DNA of 64,000 bases, taken from NCBI GenBank assembly GCA_019915015.1, contig JAHBBC010000006.1:310001-374000 (forward strand), read 5' to 3'. Each line of letters opens with the position of its first letter. Position 1 is the first letter of the stretch. Made by a program: the position numbers and the translations under genes. The DNA is from Auriscalpium vulgare. Taxonomy: Eukaryota; Basidiomycota; Agaricomycetes; Russulales; Auriscalpiaceae. Shown here piece after piece: positions 33,065-45,421 of the stretch. The notes under the pieces are model-generated. The model saw only the letters and a list, made by a program, of their open reading frames with translations. It made no database searches and was not told the origin of the DNA.

Positions 33065-34140
33065 ATAGTCAGTGACGGTGGAAGGCACGGACAGTAGATG
33101 GTAGTGGTTGACGGTGGAAGGCACGGACAGTAAATGGTATTGGTGGGTGGCAGAGGGTAGACAGCCGATGATGCGCAATGGCAGACAGTGGACAGTTGAG
33201 CGCAATGGCAGACAGTGGACAGTTGACCATCGATAGAGGACAATCGACAGAATGATGGGTAAACAGTGAACGGCGGACAGTGAAGGGTGGACAGTGAAGG
33301 GTGGACGGTGGACAACGGCGGATGGTGGACGGCGGACGGTGGATGGTGGATGGTGGACGGCGGACGGTGGATGGTGGATGGCGGACGGTGGACGGTGGAC
33401 GGTGGACGGCGGACGGTGGACGGCGGACAGACGGCGGTGGGAGGTGGATGGTGGACGGCGGACAGCGGACAGCGGACGGTAGATGGGGGATAACGGTGGA
33501 CAGCAGATGAACAATGGTGGATGGTGGACGACGGCGGAAAGTGGACGACAGACGGCAGGACGGTGGACGGCAGACAGCGGATGGATGACAGCGGCGGATG
33601 GGAGGCAGTGGACGGCGGACGGCGGACGGATGATGGTGGACGGTGGTGATCGGTAGATGGTGGACGGTGGATGGATGGTGGATGGTGGACGGCAGATGGC
33701 AGATGGTAGACAGTGGATGGCAGACGGTGGATGGATGACAGAGGACAGCGTACGGAGGAAGTCAGACAGAGGACGGTGGACAGAGGATGGCGGACCATGA
33801 GCCGTCGACTGGCGGACCATGAGCTGTGGACCAGCGGACGGCGTGACCGTGAGCCATCGGCTGTTGACCGTTGACCGTGAGCCGTGAGCGGTAGACCGTG
33901 AGCCGTAAGCGGTAGACCGTGAGCCGTAAACTGTGGACCGTAGACCGTAGACTGTGAGCCGTGAGCGGTTGACAGCAGACGGTGGAAGGTGGACGGCGGA
34001 TGGCGGACCGTGAGCCGTTGACCAAAGGATGGCAGACCGTGAGCCGTCGATCGGCGGATTGACAGTGTGAGCGGTTGACGGCAGATGGTGGAAGGTGGAA
34101 GGCAAACGGCGGATGGTGGACCGTTGGTGGGTACCAGCCG
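33065..34140. repeat. Interior satellite block, GGTGGAC type (inverted relative to 30955-32118)
   Basis: Short repeats such as GGACGGTGGATGGTGG and CCGTGAGCCGTTGACC, the reverse complement of the block on the other side of 32.1-33.06 kb. Confidence 0.8.
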
Positions 34141-35504
34141 GTAGTAGGGCGGTAATGTCTTGTATACCTATCCCTAGAGCACAGTGCACGGTACCGTTGT
34201 GTGAGGGGCGAGTCGTCAGTGGTCCCGAAGTCTCCGGGAGCGTCTCCGAAGTGGGAATGGGGTGGCCGTAGCGTGATAGCAGTGAGTTCGGGAGTGATTC
34301 AAACTAGGAAGGACGAGGAAGTGTGGGGATGTTACGATCTGCGGGGTGTCGAGTGGTCGTGCAACGTAGGCAAAGTCGAAGTTGAATGCCGTGGTTCCGA
34401 AGTGCCGAGGTGATGGAGTCGAAGTGCCGAAGTGATGGAGCCGAAGTGCCGAAGTGATGGAGCCGAAGTGCCGAAGTGATTGGGTCGAGGATGGAGTCGA
34501 AGTCAAAGTTGAATGACAAAGGAGGGTACGAAAGGCGAATACGATACGTGCGTCAAAGGTGAAGTCGAAGTCGGAGTCGAGATCCGAAGTCGAAGTCAAA
34601 TACTATACGTGCGGCGTGCGGCGAAGGCGAAGTCGAAGTCGAAGTTGAAAGGTGCAAAGTCAGAAACGCTTTGACAATGCGAGAGGTCGAGGAGAGTCTC
34701 TAGCGTGAGTCTCACTATGAGGGGGAAGAAGGGGGCATATGATATGATGCAGAATATTGTACTGACAAGTCCTATATATACTACGAGTGAGTCCGAAGTA
34801 ATATACAACCGTGCGAACAAACAAGAGCATAAGTAGAACGAAACACGAAGCAAGTGGGTCAAGATCACAAGAAATGAGTAAGTCGCAAGCAAACGGTAAG
34901 TCGAACGCCATTGCTAGGAAGCCTGAGAAGAGTAGTCATGAAACCTAAGACAATGAAACATAAGGGACTCCACAGTGGGAATGTGCGCCTAACTTCGGAA
35001 CGTGTTCCGAAGTCGCTGCGGCTATCGTCCGAAGTTCCGAAGTATTGCGTTGCATAGCGGTTCAACGCAGCTAGAAATGCAGCGAACCACATCTGGAGGG
35101 CTCGAGGTAGGGTCGGAATGGAGGGGACAATACTGGGAACGAGGGGGCAATGTTCTGGAGTGGATATGGCCTAGATGCGGCATAGCCCAACAATCTGTGA
35201 GTGTTTCGACTCTGGATCACGTTTGGGGCGTGTCTGATGATGATGGGCTTGTGAAGTCTGGACCGAATCACGTGCGGGCGCTTCGGAAAGATCCGTGGAG
35301 GCTGTGCTAGCGGGCCGAGACCGGTGCGAGTTCGGAATCCGAAGTCACGTGACTTCGGAAAGTTCGGAAGTGACTGGGTTGAAACCTCGGAAACTGCTGG
35401 CCAAGTTCCAAAGTCAGGTGACTCCGAAGCGAAACTCTCGACTTGACGAAAGTTCGAAAATTGAAGTGAGATCTCCGCACACCGCAGAACCAGGCGTATC
35501 ACCG
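34141..35504. repeat. Element interior, GAAGTC-rich region
   Basis: 34370-34650 holds tandem GTCGAAGT/GTGCCGAAGTGATGG units. 34980-35460 has many TTCGGAA/CCGAAGT words. No gene seen; translated Asp/Phe-rich ORFs are artefacts of the repeat. Confidence 0.6.
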
Positions 35505-37188
35505 TGAGCTGTCGACCGGCGGACGGCAGACCGTGAGCGTTCTACCGGTGGACGGCGGACCATGAGCTGTCTACCGGTGGACAGCAACCGTGAGCTATCG
35601 ACCGGCGGACCACGGACCACGAGCCGTTGACCGTTGACCGTTGACCGTTGACCGTTGACCGTTGACCGTTGACCGTTGACCGTTGACCGTTGACCGTTGA
35701 CCTTGAGCCGTGAGCGGTGGAGCGTGGGCTGTAAACTGTGGACCGTTGACCGTCAACCGTGAGCCGTGAGCCGTGGACGGTGGACGGTGGACGGTGGACG
35801 GTGGACGGTGGACGGTGGACGGTGGACGGTGGACGGTGGACGGTGGACGGTGGACGGTGGACGGTGGACGGTGGACGGTGGACGGTGGACGGTGGACGGT
35901 GGACGGTGGACGGTGGACGGTGGACGGTGGACGGCGGACCCTGAGCTGTCGACCAGCGGACGGCATGACTGTGAGCCGTCAACCGTCGGCCGTTGACCGT
36001 TGACCGTTGACTGTGAGCCGTGAGCGGTTGCGTGAGTGGTTGACGGTGGATGGTGGAAGGTGGAAGGTGAACGGTGGATGGCGGACCATGAGCCGTTGAC
36101 TGGCAGATGGCGGGCCGGGAGCCGTTGACCGTTACCCGTTGAGTGTCAACCATGAGCAGTGGCCGTCGACCGTGGGCGTCGACCATGGGCGTCGACCATG
36201 GGCGTCGACCGTGACCGTCGACCATGGGCGTCGACCGTGGACCGTAGCCGTCGACCGTGACTGTCGACCGTGGAACTTGGCTGTCAAACCTTTCGCCATC
36301 GACATCCTGCTTGTCACACCATCTGCCGTTCACATTCTGCTTGTCAAACCATTTGCATTTTACTTGTCACACCATCAGCCATTCATATTGTACTTGTCAC
36401 ACCATCAGCCATTTGCATTCTGCTTGTCACACCATCTGCCATTCACATTCTGCTTGTCATTCCATTTGCCATTCTGCTGTCCAACCATCCGCAAGTCAGA
36501 TCTTGCTTGTCAAACCATTTGTCTTGCAAGGTGACATCCGACAGGCTTGATTGGGTCACCAATTGGTCCACTAAGGGTACATATATATTGGTTGAACACT
36601 GTTTTGACTTTCTACTGCCTATTGCTGCTGCAGAAAGTTTAACTTTTCTATCAAAGTCATTTTTAATTTACTTTGGTGTACGAAGTTATAGAATCTCACT
36701 GCAAAAAGTTTGACCTTTTCTATCAAAGACTTTTTGACTTTGCTTTGGTCCACAAAGTTGAAGAATCTCCTGCCAAGAAAGGTAAAGAATATCTCAGCCA
36801 GAAGGTTTAAATAATATCTCTAGGAAAGTTTAAGCTGTATTTAGACTATCTTTGGTTAGAAATTTAAATGGTTTTCAACCTGGTATTCAACCTTTATTTC
36901 TGGGGCATGTGGTAAAGAAATTTAGACCTTCATTAACCCAATTTTACGAAAAAAAAGCTTGTTAACAGTGTTGAAAATATTGTTAAACATATTGTTGAAT
37001 ACATTTCACCTTTAATCAAATCTGGATTTAGCACATAATACAACCCATAATTTGGTGCAATATTTGAACATTAAATAACATATCATCCAACCTATTTCCG
37101 AAAAAGAAAATGTTAAATACAGTTTTAAACAGCGATCAACCTGGTTTTCAACATTTTCCGCTCAAGAAAGTTGCCCATGCTGGCAGTG
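35505..37188. repeat. Right terminal inverted repeat
   Basis: Inverse of 27223-29095, including the shorter heptamer array (35775-35936), GTCGAC block (36160-36270), subterminal repeats and AT-rich outer part. Ends exactly at CAGTG before the CTT duplication. Confidence 0.85.
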
Positions 37189-37191
37189 CTT
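37189..37191. repeat. Target-site duplication (right), CTT
   Basis: Second copy of the CTT at 27220-27222. Confidence 0.85.
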
Positions 37192-40100
37192 GCAGAAGCT
37201 TTGAAAGCCCACTTTGATCAAATAGGCACACTTGCAAGTCTGGAGGAGGCAATTACACTGTATAGAGAGGCACTGGCCTCAGCATCACCAGGGCAAACTG
37301 ATCTGGCAGACATTATGAACAATCTTGCATGTGTTTTATTGGCTCACTTCAATCAGACAGGTACAAAAACAGACCTCGAAGAAGCTATTGCACTACACAG
37401 GAAGGCACTCATGTTGAGACCATCTGGGCATGCTGATCACCCAATGAGCCTGAGCAATCTTGCCAATGCTTTATCCGTCTCTTTCAACCAAAACAGCACA
37501 ATGCCAGATCTGGAGGAGGCAATCACACTACATAGAGAGGCACTAACATTGAGACCATCTGAACATCCTGATTACTCTATACATGTGAACAACCTTGCAA
37601 CTGTTTTGATAACCCACTTTAATCAGATGGGCACAATATCAGACTTAGAGGAAGCTATCAGATTGCACAGAATGGTACTTATCCTGAGACCATCTGGCCA
37701 TCCCAGCCGCTCAATAAGTGTAATAAATCTTGGAGGTGCTTTGATGGCACATTTCAATCAGATGGGCATCATCTCAGATCTGGAGGACGCAATTTCATTG
37801 TATAGGGAGACACTTGCCTTGATGTCATCTCAGAATGCCAATTACTCAATGGCCTTGAACAATCTTGCAAGCGCTTTGTGGATCCATTTTAATCAGAGAG
37901 GCACAATGTCACATTTGAAGGAAGCAATTACACTCCATAGGGAAGCACTCAGCTTGAGGCCTTTTGGGCATCCTTATCGTCCAATGAGTTTGACAAATCT
38001 TGCAAATGCCTTGTGGGGCCATTTCAATCAGATTGGTATAATGTCAGATCTGGAGGAGGCTCTCCTACTACATAGAGAGGCACTCAGCTTAACCCCGGCT
38101 GGACATTCACATTGCTCACAAACCCTGACCTATCTTGCAAACACTTTATGGACCTATTTTAATCAGATGCCAGACAGGACATCTGATTTAGAAGAAGCTA
38201 TTGAGCTATACAGAGAGGCCCTCACCTTGTCATTATCTGAACATCCTGATCGCCCAAAGAACTTGTCTAACCTTGCAGGTGCCTTGCAGACCCACTTTCT
38301 TCACATGGGAACAATGTCACATTTGGAGGAGTCAATCAAGTTATATCGAGAGGTGCTCACATATGTACCATCTGGGCATCCTGATCGCTCCATGAATCTG
38401 AATAATCTTGCATGTGCTTTGGTTGCTTACCATGAATGGATAAATACAATACGTAATCTGGAAGAAGCCGTTGCACTGCATAGAGAGGCACTCACCCTAA
38501 GACCATCTGGACACCATGAGCGTTCTATGAGTCTGACAAATCTTGCCAGGGCTCTAACAACACATGTTGAGCAGACAGGCACAGAAAAATATTTGATAGA
38601 GGCAATCTCGTTGTATATGGAGGCAAACAAGTTGTACAGCATGGGAAGCCCAGACAAAATAGAGTGCTTGTATAGCCTTGCAAAATCACTGATCATTCGA
38701 GACTCCAGATTTGGACATGGTACTATCTCTGATGAAGCATGGAAAGTATTTGAAGATGCTAGTGACTATAGCTTTGCAGATACACTGAAGAGATTGAATA
38801 TTACCTTGGAATGGGCAAGTATTGCTCGCCATCATAGAGACCCAACCACTATGACTGCTTATCAGAAAGCATTAGTGCTATTTGAACAGTGCTTGATTAT
38901 ACGCCCAACACCAGAACTGCAGCATCGCTTTCTTCAGACTATTGATGACAGAGCATTGATGTTACCTTCAGATGCTGTATCATGGGCCATTGAGGTTGAT
39001 CGTCTTAAAGAAGCAGCTCAGCTATGGGAACAGGGCAGAAGAATATTGTGGTCTAAGATGAAAGACTACAGATTCCCAATCACTCAATTGAAGTTTCTTG
39101 ACTCAGCTCTCGCTGAGCAGTTTGAAACAGTTACACAGCAATTAGATCAATTGACCACAAGATCTTTTGAATTCCAATCTGTTGGTACTTATGTAATGGA
39201 AAATCAATGGCCGATAAAGAGACAGCTGACTAGTAGGTGGAATGAGATAGTCAAAGAGATACAAGATATACCTGGGTTTGAGACATTTCTCAGTGCTCAA
39301 CCATATTCAAGTATCTCAAAAGCTTCAGCAGATGGCCCTGTCATTCTTGTCAATATTTCTGCCCAGCGCTCAGATGCATTGATACTTTACCAGGTGGATT
39401 CTTTGCCAATTCTTGTGTCCTTGTTAGACAGCCCTAACAAGACAGTGCATGACATAGTCAATGAATTGGCATATATATTGAGGCCTGAGAGTGTACACCA
39501 AGATTCTGCAAAGGAGCATCAACCATATGACAATACTATCCTGGATCAAAATATTGAGAAAGTTCTAACAAATTTGTGGAAGTATATAGTGCATCCTATT
39601 ATGAAAAGGATAGATGAGTTAGGTATATCCAAAGGTTCCAGAATATGGTGGTGCCCATTAGGAAAATTGTGCACCCTCCCTCTTCATGCTGCACAGCCGT
39701 TTGGCAAACATACAGATCCTGAGCAGCAACTCTCACAGAAATATATTCATTCATACACTCCATCCCTGCAATCACTTATAACAGCCAGAGAAAATATATC
39801 TTCAAGGGAGCTAGAGACTCCTCCCCAGATACTTGCACTTGCAACCAGCTCGCTCAAAAAGGTCTACAATGAGATTGATGAAATTGAGGCTGTCAGTGGT
39901 AATACTAAGAAACTGATTGGAGAGATGGTGACTTATCATACAATGATAGAGAACCTTCCAAAGTTTGACTGGATTCATTTTGCCTCTCATGGTCATATAG
40001 ATTCAAAAAAGCCATTTAACTCCTCATTTGAGCTACATAACAAGACAAAGTTCACTATACTAGACCTTCTTGCAACCAATTTGCCCAATGCTGAGCTGGC

Positions 40101-40401
40101 TGTGCTCTCTGCATGTCACACCGCAGCTGTTGACAAAGATAACACTCCTGATGAAGGCATCAGCCTTGCAGCTGGCATGCTGTTCTGTGGTTTCAGAGGT
40201 ATTGTTGGGACATTGTGGGCAATGGATGATGAGGATGGCCCTCTGTTGGCCAAAGAGTTTTATTCCAGAATTCTACATCCCAAAAATAAACCAGTTGACT
40301 TCAAGGATGCAGCCAAGGTCCTTAAAGCTGTAACAAAGGAGATGAGAAGGCAGGATGTTCCATTGCACCGCTGGGTTGCATTTGTTCATATTGGTGCATG
40401 A
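37192..40401 (+). pseudogene. TPR-CHAT locus 2, 3' part with complete CHAT domain
   Basis: 1,069 codons continuing the frame cut at 27222. About 12 more TPR-like units (AEALKAHFDQIGTLASLEEA, LSNLANALSVSFNQ) are followed by the linker (LWEQGRRILWSKMKDYRF) and an intact-looking CHAT domain: His codon 39988-39990 in HFASHGHID, Cys codon 40114-40116 in LSACHTA, ending LHRWVAFVHIGA. Without the insertion the protein would be about 1,333 aa. No stops or frameshifts outside the insertion were found, so loss of function looks recent. A GTGAGTAT donor-like motif follows the stop. Transcription from inside the element could in principle give a 5'-truncated CHAT protein. Confidence 0.9.
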
Positions 40402-40678
40402 TGCTCAGGGGCATAGGACGATGGTGAGTATATTTCTACTCCTTTGTAAACTAGTGACCTTATTCTGTTGTAGAAGCATTTCAAATCAAGGGGGAAGATG
40501 GTTTACTACTTAACAATTTTGAACCCAATACATACGGCAATTCTTAGTTATCCATTCCTTGTGTTTCTCAAAGCATTTCCTCAATATATATCTCTTTATA
40601 TGATATATTGAGATACTAATAATTTTACCACAGGCACTCTGTTTATTTAGGAACCAATGTCAAGACAGTACACATATA
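40402..40678. other. Convergent intergenic
   Basis: AT-rich 3' flanks of TPR-CHAT locus 2 and the P450 gene; contains ATGGTGAGTAT shortly after the CHAT stop. Nothing else seen. Confidence 0.4.
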
Positions 40679-42872
40679 TCAACCAGCAACATCTCGTAAT
40701 GTCATCTGCACCCACAGTGGCCCCTTCAAGAGCACATAGAAGTCCTCCAAGCTACTCTCCCAGTCTGACTCTGATATACTAGTATTTGCCCTTTTGAATT
40801 CAAACTTCTGCAAGAGCCAAGTAACAAGCATGCGCATCTCAAGCATGGCAAGGCTTTTCCCAGCACAGTTTGCAGGGCCATATGAGAATGGTATGAATGC
40901 TGCATGGTTATGCACCGCGATATGTGGCATATCAGTATACTTGGATGCATGAGAATTAGAAGAAAGCCAGCGCTGGGGCAGAAAAAGATCAGGTGATGAA
41001 AAGTTCCGCGGGTCATGCTGCACACTGTAAGTGTGGACGAACACTTGCGTGCCCTCTGGGATCAAGCTAACACACAGTGTGAGTAAAATTTATATAAAGA
41101 ATCATGGATGCCTTAAGACATACTGGGTGCCCACAGCATGTGCGGGAGCGCCTCGTGGTACTGAACGTGGACTGCCATCTGGGATAGGCGGTTGCAGTCG
41201 CAGGACCTCGTTTCTACAGGGAAGGTGTATCAGACCATGAAATGTGGCATGCGCAGAATACAACTTACATACAACTGTTCAGCCACTCCATCTGGCTGAG
41301 CTTCAGTGCATCGAGAGGTTCCTCTCGATTTGGGAAGGCAGCATCAATTTCCTCCTGGAGGAACTTGTATACCGTCGGGCTGTCGATGAGATGATGTAAC
41401 AGTGCTGTCAAAGTCGTGGATGTGGTATCTGAGCCCCCAACAATTGCGAGTGTGCCATCCGACACAATCACGGGGAGGGGAACACTTATAGTCCCTTTGT
41501 CATGTTCGCCACTCTGGGCCAGCGGTGAGCTCGCAGCGGCAAAAACGAGCCGAGGCAGTACACATACAAGGTAATAAAATAAGTCTTTCCGTGTTGCGCC
41601 GAGCTGGATCCGCTTCATGACGTTCGTCGCAGCGAATGTGCGCATCCGAGCCATGGCGTGATTCTTCCAGGGCAGACTGTTGACGATTTTGACGGCCCAC
41701 GGTGTTGAGGATGAGACCGCAGAGGCCCTGACAACGAGCGCTGGCATGTCAGCAATTTGACTCGGATATAATTTGGATAGCGAGCGATTACGCTCACCTG
41801 ATGCCTGACTCCATAAGGTGCCAGAATCCACCTACGTCCTCCCCATCCTTGACCAGTTCAAAACCGCCCCCGAACCTGGCGAAAGCGGTGTGACTACACT
41901 ATGAGCTCATAACAAATGTTGCTACATACGCCATGTCGCCCATGAGGTCTGTGCTACGCAGACGGAAGGCACGTCAACCATGGACACGCAACAGCGGACG
42001 CACGCACGCACGCAAAGTAGCCCAGCCACTTCCCGATATTTATTGCTCCGTCGTTGCTTGCATCGGCAGTCACGTTGACGAGCCGCGCAACCAGCTGCCG
42101 TGCCCTCTTCGCAACGATGACCTCGTACTCCTTGAGCGACGTGCTCGCAAAGGCCTGCGTCCACAGTCGGCGCCGACGCGCGTGTTCGACAGGGTCACGC
42201 AGGGCGACGAGAGCTGGAATTGCGGACCTGTAGTCCCAATCTAGTCGTGCATGTAAGCATGAGGTGAGATGGTCTGAGACAATTAATGCGCACAAGAACC
42301 CTTTGGGAGACCGTTTGACCCCATGAGAGACTGAATAGCTGCAACGTCCCTGAAGGACAGCTCATTCGGGCCTGCGACACGTAGTCAGCGCCGGAGAGGG
42401 AAGGTATGCGGGCTGGCGCTCACCTACGCGGATGACGTCTCCGTAGCGTTCATGCAGCCGCTGGTAGTAGAGGTGGGCCTTCCCGCGTGAGTAGATGAGC
42501 GACGTCCAAAGCTTCGAGACCTTGCCAATCGCTGGCCCGGGGTACTTCGCGAGCGGATGCCAAGGTGAGAGGCGGTAGACAATTGTGGCGAGCACTACCA
42601 AGGCACTGTGTGTGGCGATGTTGACAACCGCTGCAAGCAGCGTTGACTTGTAAAATGGAGACGTCACAACCGTCAGGCATCCGGGCACGACGAGGAGGAG
42701 TGCGATGAGCGGGGCGGCGTTGACTGGTTCGTAGAGCTTGAAGCAGGAATACGATATCTGTCCGGCTGTGAGCCCCGTCGACCTTAGTAGAACTGAGAGC
42801 AAGTCGGATACGCACGGAACTTGTGGCTAGGACCACAGCAGCAGCCTGGAGAGGAGAGAGGTCTGTCGACAT
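40679..42872 (-). CDS. Cytochrome P450 monooxygenase
   Basis: Ten exons: 42872-42812, 42765-42424, 42371-42300, 42240-42004, 41948-41930, 41875-41798, 41727-41568, 41513-41269, 41213-41124, 41066-40679; 563 aa. The N-terminus has two hydrophobic stretches (AAPLIALLLVVPGCLTVV, ALVVLATIVYRL) and then the proline hinge HPLAKYPGPAIGK, so it is ER-anchored. I-helix AIVGGSDTTSTTLT, ExxR at E407-R410 (NEVLR), and the heme loop FSYGPANCAGK with Cys502 are all present. It would use NADPH-P450 reductase; the substrate is unknown. Exon 5 is only 19 bp, and the exon 4 donor lies in a (GTGC)n run, so that junction is the weakest. Introns 1 and 4 are chosen by phase. All essential motifs are intact. Confidence 0.88.
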
Positions 42873-43187
42873 GGCGGTGGAAGGCATGTGCCGCAGTTGC
42901 GTTAGGCCGTGCGACAACGTTGCACGTAGAGGAACTGACTTCCCAAAAAAGGCTCGTCCATGCCGCCGAAGTCGAGTCGAGCTATTGCCGTTGAACCCGA
43001 CGTGCATATTGATGACGATGCTCTTGCGCGGTCGTGGTCTTATGATGATCTTGGAGTCATTTGTCAATGCCATCCGACCCGGAATGACCTGGCTTCATCG
43101 CGGTTCTGGTACCTCTATTGCACGACCACACCACAACGAGATAAAATATGTGGCATGTTTCGGGCGACGACATCAACCCTGTGTTAG

Positions 43188-43930
43188 ACCATCTTTCACG
43201 GCCTTGTCTTTTGCAGCTTGCACAAACTCCGCAAACATTCCACTCTTCGAACACATGTTCCGGAATATACTGTCCTCCTTCTGGATCATTCCATGGGGTA
43301 TCGAAATCGGCCACAGAGCCCTGGTCGACTACTATCAAGCGGTCGTAGTCGATGACTGTTTTCAACCGGCGCGCAACTGGCAGGAACGACAGTTAGTAAA
43401 GCGCGCAGCGAGACGGTTTGCCACGCACCAGTCAGGAGCCCCCAAACTCTTCGCGAATAGTCGTTTGGATCTTGGAGTCCGTCTCGAAATCTATACCGCT
43501 GGTGGCTTCGCCCAGGATGATGATCGAACTCAGCCGCAGGAGCGCACGGGCCATGGCGATGAGCTGGCGGTGACCCTGCGAGAAGTTGTCGCCGCCCGCA
43601 GACACCTTCGTATCAAGAGATATAGCTTCTGACGGCGCCACATACGTTACGGTATCAGGGGAAGGATCCGCCGCAGAAGGAGAGTTCCCAGAGGGAGACG
43701 AGAAGCAAGTCCCGGCGTGAGATACGTGGCGATGCCTCTGCCTCGGCGAGCGTCAGGTATGTTCGCAAAGACTCCGTGGCGGGGCGAGTGAATTTAAAGA
43801 GCCATGTCGGGAGCGGAAGTGACGTGACGCAGAGGATGAAGACGAATGCACCGGGGAGCAGAGTCGACCAAATAACCCGCGCGCACGCGCTCTCGAAGTC
43901 GTCGACGCGACCGTCTTGGCTGATGGCCAT
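43188..43930 (-). pseudogene. ABC multidrug transporter remnant (MRP-like)
   Basis: 43930-43655 reads an N-terminal membrane portion (VIWSTLLPGAFVFILCV, then [20 protein letters not shown]). It is followed within ~20 bp by the end of a second nucleotide-binding domain: [21 protein letters not shown] (signature) and [12 protein letters not shown] (Walker B, where Asp is replaced by Gly). Then comes an in-frame TGA where the family has a Leu-rich strand, and after a putative intron, KTVIDYDRLIVVDQGSVADFDTPW. Everything between TM0 and the signature motif is deleted. ABC exporters of this class are ~1,400-1,500 aa, so under a fifth survives. Clear pseudogene, lying head-side of the P450. Confidence 0.85.
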
Positions 43931-44568
43931 GGCAACAGGAGGAAGGAGGATTGGCTGCTAGAGTCATCACGCGTTCCTGACCACGCGTCGGCGTTTGATC
44001 ATGATCTATAGCGGCCTGTTATCGGGTCAGTGTAACGTGGGGCAGCACTCTCGACTGCTCACTCGCCATCTCGAAGCCCTTTGGCAAACATGTAAATGCA
44101 AACGTTCAGCTGGCACGCGACATGCTGGGACGAGCTTCTAGGACGAGTCCGACAGAGTCCGACGATGTCCGACGGCTGGCAAGAAGACTTTTATCGAAAC
44201 TCCGCATCATGCAGAGAGGTGGTGCGTCGCCTGCAAGAGCCCCGCGCTGAGGGTAGAGATGGTGGAAGAAGATAGACCGTGGCTAGTACTAGATACTATA
44301 GCACTTGAAGGCGCGGCGGAGCCGTGAGAAACGACGGAGGCCTTGCTCACTATGAGCGGCAGCGTTCAGCGTGCTACGTTCGCGATCATGGCGCATGATT
44401 CCATTGTACCACGTTCAGTCCCTGGCCATCCCTCGATATGAGTCAACTTAGATGATGCGTCCGACTTGGACGAGTCATCCACATCCCGAACACGCGCCTC
44501 GAGCCCGTTCAAATAAAGGACGCCGCGCTGGAAATTATGTACTACACCTTCGACAACAATCGCCCACC
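43931..44568. other. Intergenic
   Basis: Upstream of the ITP pyrophosphatase gene. No gene or repeat recognised. Confidence 0.35.
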
Positions 44569-45421
44569 ATGGTTCAAAAGCTCGGTGAGTCTCTTTCGAC
44601 CACGACAGAAGCACTTTCTCCGTTGCTTACTGGGCTTCCAAAATAGTATTTGTGACCGGCAATGCCAACAAGCTCAAGGAAGTGCGCCAGATCCTCGCGG
44701 ACGGGCAGCCGATAGAGCTCAATGCGATTGATTTGGATCGTGCGTCATCCCAGACCTCCCTTCGCTTCTCCGCTCACTGTATCTCCTTTGACCCAGTCCC
44801 CGAGATACAGGGCACCACGCAGGAGGTCGCCATCGAAAAGTGCAAGCGCGCCGCGGAAGTGGTGCGCCCCCGCTTCCCAGCACCTCTGCCCCCAAGCTAA
44901 TTCCAGTTTCTCATAGACCGGCGGGCCCTGCATCACGGAGGACACCGCGCTGTGTTTCGAGGCGCTGAACGGGCTGCCGGGCCCGTACATCAAGTTTTTC
45001 CTCAGAGAGCTCGGGCACGACGGTGCGTCCCAAATCATCCCTACCTGCGCCTCCTCCTCACCCACGATCTCGCAGGCCTGAACCGCATGCTCGCGGGCTT
45101 CCCATCCAAGGCGGCGTGGGCCCTGTGCACGTTCGCGTACTGCGCAGGGCCGGGCAGCGCGCCGGTGCTGTTCGAAGGGCGCACGGACGGGCGGATCGTG
45201 CCTGCGCGGGGGCAGGGGAAGTTTGGATGGGACCCGGTGTTCGAGGCGGAGGATACGGGGAAGACGTGCGTGCTTTCCGTTCGTGGTGAATTAGGTGGGG
45301 CAAAGCTGATGGTTTTTGCAGGTATGCGGAGATGGAGCCAGAGCAGAAGAACAAGCTCTCGCATCGGTATAGGGCGGTGGACAAGCTACGGACGTATCTG
45401 CTCTCGCTGGAGGGACATTGA
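44569..45421 (+). CDS. HAM1: Inosine triphosphate pyrophosphatase (HAM1/ITPA)
   Basis: Six exons (44569-44584, 44647-44739, 44797-44861, 44917-45022, 45076-45265, 45322-45421), 189 aa, the usual family length. Family signatures are complete: [23 protein letters not shown]-type loop ([12 protein letters not shown]), [54 protein letters not shown], and KTYAEM then [10 protein letters not shown]. The enzyme hydrolyses ITP, dITP and XTP to monophosphates plus pyrophosphate, cleaning nucleotide pools in the cytosol and nucleus with Mg2+. The first exon is only 16 bp, as in many fungal HAM1 genes with early introns. All phases agree. Confidence 0.95.

Larger units (their letters stand above)
27223..37188. 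mobile_element. CACTA/EnSpm-like DNA transposon, non-autonomous, 9,966 bp
   Basis: Begins CACTGCCAGCATGGGCAACT and ends with its exact inverse (AGTTGCCCATGCTGGCAGTG). It has long inverted repeats, a 3-bp CTT duplication, and sits inside the TPR region of TPR-CHAT locus 2. CACTA-superfamily elements have CACTA/CACTG ends, 3-bp duplications and subterminal repeats, all present here. I find no transposase (no DDE/D domain, no TNP2-like frame) in any interior ORF; most long ORFs are translations of short satellites. The arms differ only at scattered positions, so insertion is fairly recent. The interior carries satellite blocks, GAAGTC-rich DNA and a host-gene fragment. A partner element elsewhere would have to supply transposase. 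Confidence 0.88.

Noticed and set aside
28077..34189. Long ORFs of 280-380 codons inside the element (for example 31015-31923, 33050-34189)
   Set aside because: They follow short degenerate repeats, have no domain and no transposase motifs.
27223..37188. The 10-kb insertion as a giant intron of TPR-CHAT locus 2
   Set aside because: Boundaries are CACTG/CAGTG with a CTT duplication, not GT-AG, and its size is far beyond the ~50-bp introns of this genome.
42823..43632. A 269-codon plus-strand ORF
   Set aside because: It overlaps the P450 start and the ABC-transporter remnant on the other strand and resembles neither a domain nor a spliced gene.
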